Below, one piece after another: positions 7,101-7,462 of a stretch of 7,462 nucleotides of DNA (position 1 is its first letter; the number at the start of each line of letters is the position of its first letter). Both the position numbers and the translations under genes were made by a program. Under the pieces are notes generated by a model, which made no database searches, was not told where the DNA came from, and saw only the letters and a list, made by a program, of their open reading frames with translations. Source of the stretch: Bacteroidales bacterium (GTDB lineage Bacteria > Bacteroidota > Bacteroidia > Bacteroidales > UBA7960); NCBI GenBank assembly GCA_003554665.1, contig PWGY01000027.1:1-7462 (forward strand), in the 5' to 3' direction.

Positions 7101-7462
7101 GGAAGCATGGATGTGGAAAAAATTCTGACACCGGCTGATGAAAATGACCCGGACATTCCGCGGGTCGGTCTCAACCTGCAACTCCCCCCGGAATATGACC
7201 AGCTTAACTGGTTTGGAAGAGGACCATTTGAAAACTATCGCGACCGGAACGCGGGCGCCTTTACCGGCCTGTATCAAAGCACAGCCGGCGAACAATTGGT
7301 GCCTTATATCCGTCCGCAGGAAAACGGAAACAAAACAGATGTCCACTGGGGAGCGCTCACCGACAGCAATGGCAACGGACTGATGTTTGTTTCACACAGG
7401 AACAACGGACCGGATGATGGACTGGAAATGACAGCCATGCCCTATCTCACCTCCGACCTGGA
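4179..7462 (+). CDS. lacZ: Secreted GH2 beta-galactosidase, LacZ type (3' truncated by the window)
   Basis: One uninterrupted frame runs from ATG 4179 to the window edge (1094 codons seen). It would hydrolyse terminal beta-D-galactosyl residues. Residues 1-24 (MKR, a hydrophobic run, then CQG) look like a Sec signal peptide; C22 follows Pro, so a lipobox is unlikely. Residues about 25-115 are a Ser/Pro/Glu-rich linker. The LacZ core begins at W118 (WENP): DGTWKF (159-164), VPGNWE (192-197), then RWSDGSYLECQDFW with D312 matching E. coli D201. The barrel holds GVNIHTH (H474 = H357), HYP (H508 = H391), DEANIESHG (E533 and H535 = Mg ligands E416 and H418), the acid/base in WSMGNEAG (E579 = E461), the nucleophile in SEYSHSMGN (E651 = E537), and GGFIWDWVDQ (W684 = W568). 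The C-terminal beta domain shows DYWRAPTDND and WFGRGPFENY and is nearly complete. All catalytic residues are intact. Weak Shine-Dalgarno. The export signal suggests action in the periplasm or outside. Confidence 0.95.
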   Translation, partial: MKRIAGYTIIISLLMALGGGPCQGAPGEGGPSYKRTGITESGHEHPGSENPHPESPNPESPSAESTDSESTDANPPGSDSRGAKIPGSEIRSSDFSRFENRNPFGTGSEYAEKAKPDWENPAVFEINKEPGRAAFFSFGSREQAIANDPSQSRRHLSMDGTWKFHIASNPDQRPAGFQDPGYDTENWEEIQVPGNWEVQGFDIPIYVNHPYAFADPRNLITDLDEGPDPPRVPRDYNPVGSYRKEVKIPDTWDGQEVFIHFGSVKSAFYLWVNGHKVGYSQGSKLPTEFNITDHLQPGEKNVVAAEVYRWSDGSYLECQDFWRISGIERSVYMYTQPRLRIRDFEVVSVLDETYSDGLFQLEVMLENHRMKTDDVVVSYIIKDEDGHKVAGEKLDQAKVHRNFSHSFPEVSIPSVNKWSAENPYLYNLVLTLKDGQNNQLESISRQIGFRSIETERGQLLVNGVPVVLKGVNIHTHNPELGHTLTEEIMKEDIRLLKQNNFNAVRLAHYPFPERWYELCDKYGLYVVDEANIESHGMYYGPESLAKDPDWMEAHLDRLTRMVKRTRNHPSVIIWSMGNEAGNGINFYEGYHAVKETDATKRPVQYERVETDSRYVFGWEWNTDIIVPQYPDPAFLNWFGGFKSERPLIPSEYSHSMGNSTGNFAEYWEEIYRHPQLQGGFIWDWVDQGLYETDEEGNRFFAYGGYHGEDMPTDGNFLLNGIVFPDREPQPAIGEVKYVQQPIRFSLLRERDGIARLLIENRYDFTCLGGYSFDIFVRADGQTLHHVSMDTLDIPPHSSSVVELQLPENIRIEPNTTYYLELEAHQKQPSWSFMDNHTVATEQLRLPWYEEQTHERTSVETITAEETDGSLRLYNNNFSITFNSETGQITSWQHHDRELLRKGPSPDYWRAPTDNDFGSGMQENNIDWKKATLEHMLAGFDFEADGDNSHIKVVSSYDLSAVDATTRLTYNIFADGSMDVEKILTPADENDPDIPRVGLNLQLPPEYDQLNWFGRGPFENYRDRNAGAFTGLYQSTAGEQLVPYIRPQENGNKTDVHWGALTDSNGNGLMFVSHRNNGPDDGLEMTAMPYLTSDL
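4320..4394 (+). repeat. 15-bp in-frame tandem repeat encoding a pentapeptide linker
   Basis: Five consecutive 15-bp units start at 4320, 4335, 4350, 4365 and 4380, each a pentapeptide of the form xE(S/N)(P/T)x, for example PESPN, PESPS and SESTD (residues 48-72 of the beta-galactosidase). Units 2 and 3 differ by one base (CCGGAAAGCCCGAAC versus CCGGAAAGCCCGAGC), and units 4 and 5 differ only in the first codon, so they look like recent copies. Looser Ser/Gly/Asp-rich sequence continues to about residue 115. The period is a multiple of three, so copy-number change would alter linker length without breaking the frame. Confidence 0.85.

Overview
The window looks like a chromosomal piece of a Bacteroidota genome, probably a Bacteroidales-like polysaccharide degrader. 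The basis is a GH109-type Gfo/Idh/MocA C-terminus, a NagB-like deaminase fused to a PIG-L/LmbE domain (an architecture known from Bacteroides), a secreted GH2 beta-galactosidase, and weak or absent Shine-Dalgarno sequences. No rRNA, tRNA, CRISPR array, transposase or phage gene is visible. All four genes lie on the + strand.

Layout. 1-224: the last 73 codons of a Gfo/Idh/MocA-type protein, best matched to GH109 alpha-N-acetylgalactosaminidase. 276-2633: a 785-residue NagB-like/PIG-L fusion. 2634-2911: a 278-bp gap that opens with six consecutive small hairpins whose stems differ in sequence but stay self-complementary, and ends with another perfect hairpin just before the next start codon. 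2912-3943: galE, UDP-hexose 4-epimerase. 3900-4148: five direct repeats of about 49-51 bp; the first is the 3' end of galE itself, including its stop codon. 4179-7462: a GH2 beta-galactosidase (lacZ type), open to the window edge, with a signal peptide and an unusual Ser/Pro/Glu-rich linker encoded partly by a 15-bp tandem repeat.

How the genes may work together (inference). GH109 releases GalNAc, the GH2 enzyme releases beta-linked galactose outside the cytoplasm, GalE interconverts UDP-Gal and UDP-Glc and may also accept N-acetylated sugars (Val at the gatekeeper site), and the NagB/PIG-L protein has the folds of amino-sugar-phosphate deamination and N-deacetylation. This fits use of galactose- and GalNAc-containing glycans. 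No SusC/SusD pair or regulator is in view, and the large repeat-filled gaps argue against one tight operon.

The genes belong to known families. The least ordinary parts are the two intergenic repeat systems, above all the array that appears to have grown out of the galE coding tail, and the catalytic-site substitution in the NagB-like domain.
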